Positions 44,199 through 52,413 are shown, counted from the stretch's first letter. The stretch is DNA of 64,000 bases from Sediminispirochaeta smaragdinae DSM 11293 (GCF_000143985.1 NC_014364.1:1798001-1862000), one strand, 5' to 3'. Notes: a model not told the origin generated them from the letters alone. A program made the numbers and translations.

Positions 44199-46673
44199 AT
44201 GAAAAGCATCCGCCTGCTTGATCTTTTGGCGTCTACCATCATAATGGATACGATGAAAATCGGGGAACGACTGACGGTAGAGGCTGCTGATTATGCCAGG
44301 AATAGTATAGAAGAGGCGGAGGGAAACGAGGTTTTCTTTGTCGGTTCTTTCAATGGCTCCGGGAAGGTTGAGTTTCTCGAAGCGGTGGCCCGTGGCAACG
44401 AACATGCCGTACCTGCGCTTGCTCCCTTCGTTGAGACCGGCGATGTGGTGATCCACAATCATCCCTCCGGTGTTCTTAAACCCAGTGGCCCCGATCTTCG
44501 CATCGCATCGGAATTGGGTAACCGGGGAATCGGTTTTTATATTATCGATAGTGGTGCCACCAGGGTCTATGCTGTTGCCGAACCTGCCCGGAAACGGAGA
44601 ATCGTTCCCCTCGACGCTGAAAAATTATCGTCTCTCATGACTCCCGGAGGACTTCTGTCTCGTATCTTTTCCGACTACCAGATGCGGGATTCGCAGGTAC
44701 AGATGATGGAACGTATCATCGAGGCTTTCAATAGCGATGAAATCCTTCTTGCCGAGGCTGGAACCGGGGTCGGTAAAAGCCTTGCCTATCTCATTCCTTC
44801 TATAGCCTGGGCTGTGGCCAATGGCGAACGGGTAGTCATCTCTACCGCCACGATCAATCTTCAACAGCAGCTTATTGAAAAGGACATTCCCTTGGTGCGG
44901 CGCCTCGTAAAGGGGGAGGTGAAGAGCGTTCTCGTAAAGGGAAGGGGCAATTACCTCTGCCTTCGTCGTTTTGAAGAGGCTTTGGAGGAGAACTCGCTTT
45001 TTCGGGAAGATACTAGTGAACTGGAAGCGATTCGGAAATGGGTTTCTTCCACGGATACCGGAAGCCGAAGCGATCTCCCATTTTATCCCCTTCGGGAGAC
45101 ATGGGCAAAGGTGTGTTCCGAGACTGATGCCTGCATGGGCTTACGCTGTCGTCATCGCGAATCCTGCTTCGTTTTACGGGCCCGTCGGGAGGCCGCATCG
45201 GCAAATATCCTGGTGGTAAACCATCACCTCCTCTTTTCGGATCTTGCCTTACGTATCGAGGGAGCGGGCTTTGAGGGCGGTGCTGTCCTGCCGGCCTTTA
45301 ATCGGCTTGTTTTTGATGAAGCCCATACCATCGAGCGCAGCGCAACCAGTTTTTTTTCAAGAAGCTACCAGCTTCCCTCTTTGCTCAAACAACTGAACAG
45401 GCTTCGCCGCAGCCAGGGGCGCCGAACCTTTGGTTCGCTGGTTTCCTTACAAAAGCGGTCGACCCGGCCCGAGCTTTTTGAACGGTTCCCCGCTTTTCTT
45501 TCGAAACTGAAAGAAAGTGCCGAGAAACTCGACCAATTGGGCTTACAGCTTCTATCGGGAACAAACTCCTTACGTTGTCAAAGCCTCTCTTCCGATGAGC
45601 TCCGTCAACTCCTGGAGTCGATGGCCCTTGTTCGAAGTGATATCACCGCCCTGATTACCAGGATTGCCGCCGCCTTGGAGAGTGTCGATACCGAGGATGA
45701 TGACCAGGATCTTTTTGAGACCAAGACCATCTTGGAGCGGCTTTCAAACATGGCTTCTCTTCTCGGCTCATTTCGAGAGCTTACAGAGCGCCCCGAATCG
45801 GTATTCTGGATGGAGGTGAGGGGAAGCGGGGAACGACGCTTTGCCGTTTTCAACGAGACCCCCCTGGATATCGGTCCCGTGATGCGGGAGGCGGTATATG
45901 AACCCTTTAAGACATTAATCTGTACCTCGGCAACCCTGACCGTGAACGGACAATTTTCCTTCTGGATGGGGAGGGTCGGCCTCTTCTCTTCCGAGGAACG
46001 ACTTGTGGCCGAAATCTTTCCCTCTCCCTTCCGTTATCGTGATCAGGTACTCCTTGCCCTTCCTACCGACCCTCCGGATCCTTCTTCCCCAGGCTATCAG
46101 GAGTATGTGAATCGTTTTGTCAGGGATGCCATACTGACTGCGGGTGGAAGCACCCTAGTCCTCTTTACCAGCTACGGTATGCTCAACCAAACCTGGGAAG
46201 CCGTGGCACCGGACCTTGAGGCCGAAAAGATCCCTGTTTTGCGGCAAGGGGAGGACGATCGTAGCCGACTCATGAATGCCTTTGTGGGAAATGTCTCGGC
46301 TGTCCTTTTTGCCACCGATTCCTTCTGGGAGGGGGTTGATGCCCCCGGTGATGCTCTACGTATGGTCATCATCTGTAAACTTCCCTTTCGTGTACCAACC
46401 GAACCGGTTCTCCAGGCTCGCATGGAGGCCATCGAGGCAAAGGGCGGAAATCCCTTTTTCATGCTGAGTCTTCCGGAGGCGGCCATGCGTCTGAAGCAGG
46501 GCTTTGGGAGGCTCATGAGAAAGGCCGAAGATCACGGAGTTGTGGCGATACTGGACCCGAGACTGACAAGAAAAAGTTACGGCAAGATTATGCTTGCAAG
46601 CCTTCCCGAGACAGCAGTAAGCCGAAGGGATTCCACGGCTCTCATGGGTCAGATTGAAGAGTTCCTTTTTTAG
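44199..46673 (+). CDS. dinG: JAMM-domain / DinG-type XPD helicase fusion
   Basis: An 824-residue protein with two parts. Residues 15-130 form a JAB/MPN (RadC-like) domain with the complete zinc motif VVIHNHPSGVLKPSGPDLR: His86, His88, Ser96 and Asp99. From about 170 to the end it is a superfamily 2 helicase of the DinG/XPD type: Walker A AEAGTGVGKSLAYLIPS, an iron-sulfur cluster motif with four Cys (CSETDACMGLRCRHRESC), DEAH box RLVFDEAHTIERSA, motif V/VI FATDSFWEGVDAPGD and LKQGFGRLMRKAEDHG. It probably unwinds DNA in repair. The ATG at 44199 is preceded by AAGG; the ATG at 44244 is possible. Divergent from the DapF-like gene. Confidence 0.87.
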   Translation: MKSIRLLDLLASTIIMDTMKIGERLTVEAADYARNSIEEAEGNEVFFVGSFNGSGKVEFLEAVARGNEHAVPALAPFVETGDVVIHNHPSGVLKPSGPDLRIASELGNRGIGFYIIDSGATRVYAVAEPARKRRIVPLDAEKLSSLMTPGGLLSRIFSDYQMRDSQVQMMERIIEAFNSDEILLAEAGTGVGKSLAYLIPSIAWAVANGERVVISTATINLQQQLIEKDIPLVRRLVKGEVKSVLVKGRGNYLCLRRFEEALEENSLFREDTSELEAIRKWVSSTDTGSRSDLPFYPLRETWAKVCSETDACMGLRCRHRESCFVLRARREAASANILVVNHHLLFSDLALRIEGAGFEGGAVLPAFNRLVFDEAHTIERSATSFFSRSYQLPSLLKQLNRLRRSQGRRTFGSLVSLQKRSTRPELFERFPAFLSKLKESAEKLDQLGLQLLSGTNSLRCQSLSSDELRQLLESMALVRSDITALITRIAAALESVDTEDDDQDLFETKTILERLSNMASLLGSFRELTERPESVFWMEVRGSGERRFAVFNETPLDIGPVMREAVYEPFKTLICTSATLTVNGQFSFWMGRVGLFSSEERLVAEIFPSPFRYRDQVLLALPTDPPDPSSPGYQEYVNRFVRDAILTAGGSTLVLFTSYGMLNQTWEAVAPDLEAEKIPVLRQGEDDRSRLMNAFVGNVSAVLFATDSFWEGVDAPGDALRMVIICKLPFRVPTEPVLQARMEAIEAKGGNPFFMLSLPEAAMRLKQGFGRLMRKAEDHGVVAILDPRLTRKSYGKIMLASLPETAVSRRDSTALMGQIEEFLF

Positions 46674-46678
46674 GTGAT

Positions 46679-46851
46679 GTTTTCTTTATTTACTGTTCCG
46701 AATCCTGGTGGTCTGCATACCCTTTTTCCTGTAACAGACTCGATTTAGTGCCGGTGCTTGCTTTTTTTCCATGCTTTCTCCTCCAGGTGGCTACTGGAAA
46801 AGGAATTACGTTCCTCCAACCACCAGGATTCGGAACAGTAGGTTTTCTTTA
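46679..46851. mobile_element. 153-bp MITE related to the insertion sequence at 35.4 kb
   Basis: The element spans 46689-46841. Perfect 22-bp inverted repeats are at 46691-46712 and 46819-46840 (outer end TACTGTTCCGAATCCTGG). They match the ends of the insertion sequence at 35413-36654 in 17 of 20 positions, including TACTGT, AATC and TGGTG. A 10-bp direct repeat GTTTTCTTTA flanks it (46679-46688, 46842-46851), the same duplication length. It has no coding capacity and sits 5 bp after the dinG stop. Confidence 0.85.
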
Positions 46852-46856
46852 CAAAA

Positions 46857-46886
46857 AAAAAGACCGCTCATTTCGAGCGGTCTTTT
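46857..46886 (-). terminator. groES terminator
   Basis: A perfect stem of AAAGACCGCTC with GAGCGGTCTTT and a 5-base loop is followed, on the minus strand, by nine T. It lies just after the groES stop and may also stop transcription coming from dinG. Confidence 0.88.
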
Positions 46887-46901
46887 GGGTTGTGCACTTT
46901 C

Positions 46902-47165
46902 TTAGCCGATAACTGCAAGGATATCGGAAAAACGAAGTAGCAGATGTTCCTCTCCGTCGACTTTGATCTGAGTTCCGGCATATTTGTCGTACATCACCTT
47001 GTCGCCAGCCTTTACCTTGATCGTTTCGTCGTCCCCGATCTCGACAACCACGCCAGTCTGTGTCTTTTCCTGAGCAGTCTGGGGTATGAAAATCCCTCCT
47101 GCAGTCTTCTCTTCACCAGATTCAAGTTTTACCAAAACGCGGTCACCAAGGGGTTTTATCTTCAT
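46902..47165 (-). CDS. groS: co-chaperonin GroES
   Basis: An 87-residue GroES, the lid of the GroEL folding chamber. The N-terminal KIKPLGDRVLVKLESGEEKT, mobile loop GGIFIPQTAQEKTQTGVVVE and C-terminal VMYDKYAGTQIKVDGEEHLL are all present. GGAGGAT precedes the ATG. No groEL is adjacent: the gene ends at its own terminator, so the chaperonin gene must be elsewhere. The upstream region has a standard promoter and no CIRCE repeat. Confidence 0.96.
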   Translation of the reverse strand: MKIKPLGDRVLVKLESGEEKTAGGIFIPQTAQEKTQTGVVVEIGDDETIKVKAGDKVMYDKYAGTQIKVDGEEHLLLRFSDILAVIG

Positions 47166-47225
47166 ACCATCCTCCTGAAAATGTGTTTGAAATATGATTG
47201 ATTGAACTACTCAATAGCTGAAGCA

Positions 47226-47254
47226 AATATACGCATGAACCGGTTGGTGGTCAA
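47226..47254 (-). promoter_or_regulatory. sigma-70-type promoter of groES
   Basis: On the minus strand TTGACC (47254-47249) and TATATT (47231-47226) are 17 bp apart. The spacer contains the 8-bp palindrome AACCGGTT. Transcription should start about 55 bp before the groES ATG. Confidence 0.65.
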
Positions 47255-47273
47255 GAAAAAGCTGTAAAAAGTG

Positions 47274-47301
47274 TTGCTTGTCCCATGAGCTAAGTTATAG
47301 T
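47274..47301 (+). promoter_or_regulatory. possible promoter of the 115-residue hypothetical gene
   Basis: TTGCTT at 47274-47279 and TATAGT at 47296-47301 are 16 bp apart, about 27 bp before the preferred ATG. It is back to back with the groES promoter. Confidence 0.4.
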
Positions 47302-47328
47302 ATCTTAATGGGGGGAGAGTGTGTAGGT

Positions 47329-47676
47329 ATGGGAAATTCTGAAAACGGTATTATCTATCACGATTTCGGGTCAAGACGATGCGACTACCCTCAGAAAGGG
47401 GGGCTTCAGCAGCGGTATCGTGAGGACTGGCGCCGCTTTTATGTTATCCAGCTTCATCAATACCTTTCCGTCAAGCGTTCCGGCCGACTCGGCAGTCAAG
47501 CCGAAGGGGATATGATTCGGGATCTGCTTGCCGTTTACTGGGAGGAGATTCTTGCCTCGGGAGTTCTTGCCGGGATGGGTCTCTTTGAAAAGATCAGGAT
47601 GTTTCATGATATACAGATTGATTTCCCCTTTATCGAGGTACCCGCTCCGGAGGGCTTTATCCCTTTCAGGGGGTAA
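47329..47676 (+). CDS. hypothetical small acidic/aromatic protein
   Basis: A 115-residue soluble protein of unknown family. It is rich in R, Y and acidic residues (QQRYREDWRRFYVIQLHQYL, VKRSGRLGSQAEGDMIRDLL, MFHDIQIDFPFIEVPAPEG) with no signal or membrane segment. The ATG at 47329 is preferred because GGGGGGAGAG lies just upstream. It stands alone between groES and the sigma-factor gene. No function can be given. Confidence 0.6.
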   Translation: MGNSENGIIYHDFGSRRCDYPQKGGLQQRYREDWRRFYVIQLHQYLSVKRSGRLGSQAEGDMIRDLLAVYWEEILASGVLAGMGLFEKIRMFHDIQIDFPFIEVPAPEGFIPFRG

Positions 47677-47787
47677 TTCTGGCCCAGATTTCATCGCTTT
47701 TTAAGCTGTTGTTTCCTTTTGACACAATATTGAACTTCTTTTTGCTGATGTGCTCTTATCGTTTTTATGATATGGATTGTGTATGGA

Positions 47788-47799
47788 TCTTGTAATTAC
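47788..47799 (+). promoter_or_regulatory. TCTTGTAAT element shared with the hsp20 upstream region
   Basis: TCTTGTAAT at 47788-47796 is identical to 10659-10667 upstream of hsp20 and is followed here by TAC, giving a partial dyad TGTAATTAC. It lies 50 bp before the -24 box. It could be an activator site, but a nine-base match in AT-rich DNA is weak evidence. Confidence 0.28.
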
Positions 47800-47845
47800 T
47801 TATAATATATATAAATAATAATTCTGTTGTTTTGTAGTAACTTGT

Positions 47846-47861
47846 TGGCACGGAGTTTGCT
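47846..47861 (+). promoter_or_regulatory. sigma-54 (RpoN) promoter of the group 2 sigma factor gene
   Basis: TGGCACGGAGTTTGCT is a perfect match to TGGCACG-N4-TTGCW, with GG at 47847-47848 and GC at 47859-47860. Predicted start near 47872, only 12 bp before the ATG at 47884, and the ribosome binding site AGGAGG lies at 47873-47878. No competing sigma-70 promoter is obvious. Confidence 0.88.
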
Positions 47862-47883
47862 TTATATTTACCAGGAGGACAGT

Positions 47884-48759
47884 ATGCCTACAAAAAAGAA
47901 TATAAACAGCAGGTCCGGAGATTTCGGAAATGAGAATGTTATTTCAATATATTTAAAAGAAATCAACAAGGTACCCCTTCTCTCCAGGGAAGATGAGGAT
48001 CGTTACGCTCGGCTTGCTGCCGATGGTGATGAACATGCCAAGGAGATGTTGATCAAAAGCAACCTCCGCTTTGTGGTAAATGTAGCCAAGAAGTATCAGA
48101 ATCAGGGACTCCCCCTGGCCGATCTCATCAATGAGGGAAATATCGGACTGATGAACGCCATTGAGCGCTACGATGTCGATAAGGGGTATCATTTTATCAG
48201 TTATGCCGTGTGGTGGATTCGCCAGGCAATCCTGAAGGCCATCAGCGAGAAGGCTCGGATGATTCGTCTGCCTCTCAATCGTGCGAACGAGCTTGTTCAA
48301 ATCGAGAAGGCGAAAAAGGGGCTTCAGCTGGAAGGAAAGGAAGAACCCGAGTTTGAAGAGATCGCCCGGGTCGTCGGTATGGACGCCGAGCATGTCGCCT
48401 CCCTTGTCAATATCAGCCGTGATCTTGTTTCTCTGGAGTCTCCCATTTACACCGATCGAAGTCAAAGCGAGCTTGGCGATTTTATCGAAGATGTGGACTA
48501 CAAGAGTCCCGACGAGACACTGATGGAGCAGTCGCTGAAAGAGGATATCGCCAAGGTGCTTGATACCCTTTCCGAAAAAGAAGCGGATATTATCCGTCAT
48601 CGCTTCGGACTCGACGGAAGGGCGCCTCTTTCTCTCAAGGATATCGGCGATCGCTACAATCTTACCAAGGAGCGAATCCGGCAGATCGAGAAGAAGGCGA
48701 TCAAGCGACTTCAGCATCCTTCTCGCCGGCAATACCTTGAATCATACATTGCCGTATAA
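47884..48759 (+). CDS. group 2 sigma-70 factor (RpoS/SigA-like)
   Basis: A 291-residue sigma factor without region 1.1. Region 1.2 is ISIYLKEINKVPLLSREDED, region 2 has NLRFVVNVAKKYQNQGLPLA and YDVDKGYHFISYAVWWIRQA, region 3 follows RLPLNRANELVQIEKAKKGL, and region 4 has LSEKEADIIRHRFGLDGRAP and TKERIRQIEKKAIKRL. Length and layout match alternative group 2 factors such as Borrelia RpoS rather than the longer housekeeping RpoD. The start is set by AGGAGGACAGT. Being driven by a sigma-54 promoter, it should be the second step in a cascade and direct a stress or stationary-phase regulon. Confidence 0.92.
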   Translation: MPTKKNINSRSGDFGNENVISIYLKEINKVPLLSREDEDRYARLAADGDEHAKEMLIKSNLRFVVNVAKKYQNQGLPLADLINEGNIGLMNAIERYDVDKGYHFISYAVWWIRQAILKAISEKARMIRLPLNRANELVQIEKAKKGLQLEGKEEPEFEEIARVVGMDAEHVASLVNISRDLVSLESPIYTDRSQSELGDFIEDVDYKSPDETLMEQSLKEDIAKVLDTLSEKEADIIRHRFGLDGRAPLSLKDIGDRYNLTKERIRQIEKKAIKRLQHPSRRQYLESYIAV

Positions 48760-48789
48760 CGAGGATTTTTTTCTTGAACAAACGTGCAG

Positions 48790-48829
48790 AAAAAACCGGA
48801 ATTCTTCCACAGTTTTCCGGTTTTTTTTT
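48790..48829 (+). terminator. terminator after the sigma-factor gene
   Basis: AAAAAACCGGAA and TTCCGGTTTTTT form a strong stem around a loop of about a dozen bases, ending in a run of T at 48821-48829. Confidence 0.88.
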
Positions 48830-48858
48830 CTCTGAAACTATAGTAAAATAAGCAAAAC

Positions 48859-48887
48859 TTGACATGTACATTGTTATGGCTTAGTTT
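48859..48887 (+). promoter_or_regulatory. promoter of ppdK
   Basis: A consensus -35 TTGACA (48859-48864) is followed after 17 bp by a weak -10 TAGTTT (48882-48887). The ATG is about 45 bp further on. Confidence 0.5.
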
Positions 48888-48937
48888 TTATCTGCTTAGC
48901 AATTACGAAAATAATTCTGGAGGTCTATCGAAGATTT

Positions 48938-51604
48938 ATGGCTAAAACAAAAATGATCTATTTTTTTGGTGACGGAAAGGCGGAAGGCAACGCGAAGATG
49001 AAGGATTTGCTTGGGGGTAAGGGGGCAAATCTGGCCGAAATGACCAGCATCGGTGTGCCTGTACCTCCGGGCTTCACGATTTCCACCGAGGTTTGTTCTG
49101 CATTTTATGAGAACAAACGTTCTTATCCCGCCGGATTTGCTTCGGAACTTAAAGAGCATCTTGGTTCGCTTGAAAAGCTTATGGGAAAGAAACTGGGAGA
49201 TGCGAATGATCCTCTTCTTGTTTCCGTTCGTTCCGGTGCCGCTATATCCATGCCTGGTATGATGGATACCATCCTCAATCTTGGTTTAAATGATCAGGCA
49301 ACGGTAGGCCTCGGCGAAAAGACCGGTAATCCGCGATTTGCCTGGGATGCATATCGCCGTTTTATCCAGATGTTTTCGAATGTAGCCATGGGCATGAAAG
49401 GGGAGGTCTTCGAGGCTATTCTCGAAAAAATCAAGGCGGATAAAAAAGTTGAACTCGACACCGAACTTGATGCCGATGACCTCCAGAAGGTTGTAACGGA
49501 ATATAAGAAGGCATACAAGAAACACATGAAGAGCGACTTCCCTCAGGATCCTGTGGAGCAGCTCCAAAAGGCAATCGATGCGGTTTTCGGTTCCTGGATG
49601 AACGACCGGGCCATCCACTATCGTAAACTCAACAATATTACCGGTTTACTCGGTACCGCCGTTAATGTCCAGTCCATGGTCTTTGGAAATTTCGGTGACG
49701 ATTCGGGAACCGGCGTCTGTTTTAGCAGGGATCCTTCCACGGGCAAAAAGGTGTTCTACGGTGAGTTTCTTATGAATGCCCAGGGAGAAGATGTTGTCGC
49801 CGGTATCCGGACCCCAGAAAAGCTTAGCTCTCTGAAAAAGCGAAATGCCGCCGTATATGACGAGCTTGAGGCTATCAAGGACAAACTCGAAAACCATTAC
49901 CACGACATGCAGGATATCGAGTTCACCATTCAGCAGGGAAAGCTCTTCCTTCTTCAGACCAGAAACGGTAAGAGGACCGGACCTGCGGCGGTAAAAATCG
50001 CCGTTGACATGGTTGCCGAAAAGATGATCACAGAAGAGGAGGCCATCGGGCGGGTTAGCCCCGACCAGTTGGACCAGCTTTTTCACCCTGGTATCGATCC
50101 TAAAATGAAGAAGTCTCTTTCTCCCCTTGCCAAAGGGCTGAATGCTTCTCCCGGAGCAGCAACCGGCCAGATCGTTTTTTCAGCCGAAGATGCCGAGGCC
50201 TGGGCGAAGGATGGGAAAAAGGTCCTGCTCGTGCGAAAAGAAACCAGTCCCGAAGATATCGGCGGAATGGTTGCCGCTCAGGGGGTGCTTACCAGCACCG
50301 GCGGTATGACCAGTCACGCTGCTGTTGTCGCTCGTGGTATGGGTAAGCCCTGTGTCGCTGGTTGTAAGTCAGTGGTCGTTTCAGGAAAAGCCATGAGTGT
50401 TGATGGAAAGAAATTCAAGGAAGGTGCCTATCTCTCCATCGACGGTTCTACAGGTGAGGTTTTTGAGGGGGAGCTCGAGCTTGTTTCTCCCAAGATTACC
50501 AAAGACCTTGCCACCTTTTTGGGATGGGCCGATAAGGTTCGTCTCTCCGCAAAGAGGGAAGGCATTGCCGGTGTCGGCTTTCAGGTAAGGACCAATGCCG
50601 ATCAGCCGGCCGATGCCAAGGTTGCTCGGAAATTCGGAGCGGAAGGGATCGGGCTTTGCCGAACCGAGCACATGTTCTTCGACGAGGGAAAGCTGGAGAT
50701 ATTCCAAGAGATGATCATTTCTGAAACGGCGGAGGCACGTGCTGATGCCTTAAAGAAACTGCTCCCCCTCCAGAAAAAAGACTTTAAGGGAATCTTTACC
50801 GCAATGGAAGGGCTCCCCGTTACCATACGGCTCCTTGATCCTCCCTTACATGAGTTCGTTCCCAAAACGGCTGCAGAGGTGAAAGAGCTGGCGGCAAAGC
50901 TTGGAATCAAGCCTGCCCAGTTAAAAGCGAAGGCTGAAGCGTTGAAAGAGCTCAACCCCATGCTCGGCCACCGCGGTTGTCGTCTCGGTATTACCTATCC
51001 CGAAATCTACGACATGCAGGTTGAGGCCATTATGACGGCAGCCTGTGAGGTTCAGAAGTCGGGCAAAAAGGTGCATCCCGAAATCATGATCCCTCTTATC
51101 GGAACCGTAAAAGAGCTTCAGATGCTCCGGGCCAACGCCGAAGCTGTTATTGAAAAGGTTCTTAGCCAGAAAAAGATGAAGGTTGATTATAAGATCGGCA
51201 CCATGATCGAGATTCCCCGTGCCGCGTTGACCGCCGATAAGGTTGCGGCTTCCGCCGATTTCTTCAGTTTCGGAACCAATGACCTTACCCAGATGACCTT
51301 CGGCTATAGCCGAGATGACATCGGTTCCTTTATCGGAGATTATCTTGATCAGGGCGTCTTACCTCGTGATCCCTTCCAGTCATTGGATACCGAGGGCGTT
51401 GGCCAGCTTGTTTCCATGGGTGTCGAAAAGGGCCGGTCGGTCAAAGGCGACCTCAAGATGGGGATCTGCGGTGAACACGGCGGAGATCCCGATTCCATCG
51501 ATTTTTGTTATCGAACCGGGCTCAACTATGTCAGCTGTTCCCCTTACAGGGTTCCGATCGCCCGTCTCGCCGCGGCCCAGGCTGTGGCCCGTAGTAAAAA
51601 ATAG
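48938..51604 (+). CDS. ppdK: pyruvate, phosphate dikinase
   Basis: PPDK interconverts pyruvate, ATP and phosphate with phosphoenolpyruvate, AMP and pyrophosphate in the cytosol, and in anaerobes often runs as the last glycolytic step to gain ATP from pyrophosphate. The 888 residues show the nucleotide domain (LLGGKGANLAEMTSIGVPVP, SVRSGAAISMPGMMDTILNL), the swivelling phospho-His in TSTGGMTSHAAVVARGMGKP near 463, and the PEP-binding TIM barrel (EGIGLCRTEHMFF, MLGHRGCRLGITYPEIYDMQ, SFGTNDLTQMTFGYSRDD, GICGEHGGDPDSIDF with the catalytic Cys). Full length and intact. GGAGG lies 13 bases before the ATG, which is rather far. Confidence 0.97.
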   Translation: MAKTKMIYFFGDGKAEGNAKMKDLLGGKGANLAEMTSIGVPVPPGFTISTEVCSAFYENKRSYPAGFASELKEHLGSLEKLMGKKLGDANDPLLVSVRSGAAISMPGMMDTILNLGLNDQATVGLGEKTGNPRFAWDAYRRFIQMFSNVAMGMKGEVFEAILEKIKADKKVELDTELDADDLQKVVTEYKKAYKKHMKSDFPQDPVEQLQKAIDAVFGSWMNDRAIHYRKLNNITGLLGTAVNVQSMVFGNFGDDSGTGVCFSRDPSTGKKVFYGEFLMNAQGEDVVAGIRTPEKLSSLKKRNAAVYDELEAIKDKLENHYHDMQDIEFTIQQGKLFLLQTRNGKRTGPAAVKIAVDMVAEKMITEEEAIGRVSPDQLDQLFHPGIDPKMKKSLSPLAKGLNASPGAATGQIVFSAEDAEAWAKDGKKVLLVRKETSPEDIGGMVAAQGVLTSTGGMTSHAAVVARGMGKPCVAGCKSVVVSGKAMSVDGKKFKEGAYLSIDGSTGEVFEGELELVSPKITKDLATFLGWADKVRLSAKREGIAGVGFQVRTNADQPADAKVARKFGAEGIGLCRTEHMFFDEGKLEIFQEMIISETAEARADALKKLLPLQKKDFKGIFTAMEGLPVTIRLLDPPLHEFVPKTAAEVKELAAKLGIKPAQLKAKAEALKELNPMLGHRGCRLGITYPEIYDMQVEAIMTAACEVQKSGKKVHPEIMIPLIGTVKELQMLRANAEAVIEKVLSQKKMKVDYKIGTMIEIPRAALTADKVAASADFFSFGTNDLTQMTFGYSRDDIGSFIGDYLDQGVLPRDPFQSLDTEGVGQLVSMGVEKGRSVKGDLKMGICGEHGGDPDSIDFCYRTGLNYVSCSPYRVPIARLAAAQAVARSKK

Positions 51605-51638
51605 CTGACCTTTTGTTCTGCTAAAGGATTATCATCTA

Positions 51639-51677
51639 CACCGCTTCCGATTGTTTCGGGAGCGGTGCCTTTTTTTA
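51639..51677 (+). terminator. terminator after ppdK
   Basis: CACCGCTTCCGA pairs with TCGGGAGCGGTG (one G-U pair) around TTGTT, followed by CCTTTTTTT. It ends the ppdK transcript just before the next gene. Confidence 0.88.
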
Positions 51678-51690
51678 TGCGAGGAAAACT

Positions 51691-52413
51691 GTGATAGAGC
51701 CACAGACTCTTTATCAGCTATTCATGGAACTTTACGGCCCGCGTGGTTGGTGGCCCGTGGTGACCGATGCGGGAAACCAAGGCCACGATGCGAAGGGATA
51801 CCATCCCTTGGATTATAGTATCCCCGCCACGGCACACCGTCGTTTCGAAATTGCTCTCGGAGCAATATTGACCCAAAACACCGCATGGCGTAATGTCCGC
51901 CTTTGCCTGGAGTCCTTGGATGAAGCGGGGGCAATCGATATGCAGCGACTGCTCGCTCTTTCCGACGAGCGGCTTGAGGCACTCATTCGCTCCTCGGGAT
52001 ATTATCGGCAGAAGGCGAGGAAATTGAAAACTCTTGCCCGTTTTTTCCTGGAGAATGGCTACGGGGAAGTATCTGCCGCATCGACGCCGAGTCGCGAAGA
52101 ATTGCTTTCACTTTGGGGCATAGGCGAAGAAACCGCGGATTCGATTTTACTTTACGCTTTTGGTGTTCCGGTGCTTGTCATCGACGCCTATACCCGGCGG
52201 ATACTTGCTCGTTTAAAGGGTGAGGAACTCTCGGATAGGGAGATACGCGACTATCTTTCCTCCGCAACCGAGGGAAAAGCTGTAAAACAGCAACGTAGGA
52301 TTCTCAATGAATTTCATGCCCTCTTTGTCGAACATGGAAAAACCAGATGTGCCAAGCGTTCCCCCGATTGCGACCATTGCGGAATAAAAGCCTGGTGTAA
52401 AGGCCCGTTCTAA
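51691..52413 (+). CDS. endonuclease III-related DNA glycosylase
   Basis: A 240-residue helix-hairpin-helix GPD protein with an iron-sulfur cluster. The hairpin is ELLSLWGIGEETADSILLYA, the catalytic Asp is in VPVLVIDAYTRRILAR, and four Cys in CAKRSPDCDHCGIKAWC have the C-x6-C-x2-C-x5-C spacing of the endonuclease III cluster. The Lys of endonuclease III (GRKTA) is replaced by Glu (GEETA), so beta-lyase chemistry is unlikely and a glycosylase of the MutY/MIG kind is more likely. Residues 17-45 (GWWPVVTDAGNQGHDAKGYH) are typical of the COG2231 branch. The start is GTG at 51691 with GAGG upstream. The lesion it acts on is unknown. Confidence 0.85.
   Translation: MIEPQTLYQLFMELYGPRGWWPVVTDAGNQGHDAKGYHPLDYSIPATAHRRFEIALGAILTQNTAWRNVRLCLESLDEAGAIDMQRLLALSDERLEALIRSSGYYRQKARKLKTLARFFLENGYGEVSAASTPSREELLSLWGIGEETADSILLYAFGVPVLVIDAYTRRILARLKGEELSDREIRDYLSSATEGKAVKQQRRILNEFHALFVEHGKTRCAKRSPDCDHCGIKAWCKGPF

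Noticed and set aside
44164-44199. Overlapping TTG starts for the divergent DapF-like and DinG genes
   Set aside because: Both would make the two coding regions overlap head to head; better ATG starts lie at 44163 and 44199.
47166-47328. Search for a CIRCE repeat upstream of groES
   Set aside because: No TTAGCACTC-N9-GAGTGCTAA or close variant is present; the same holds before hsp20.
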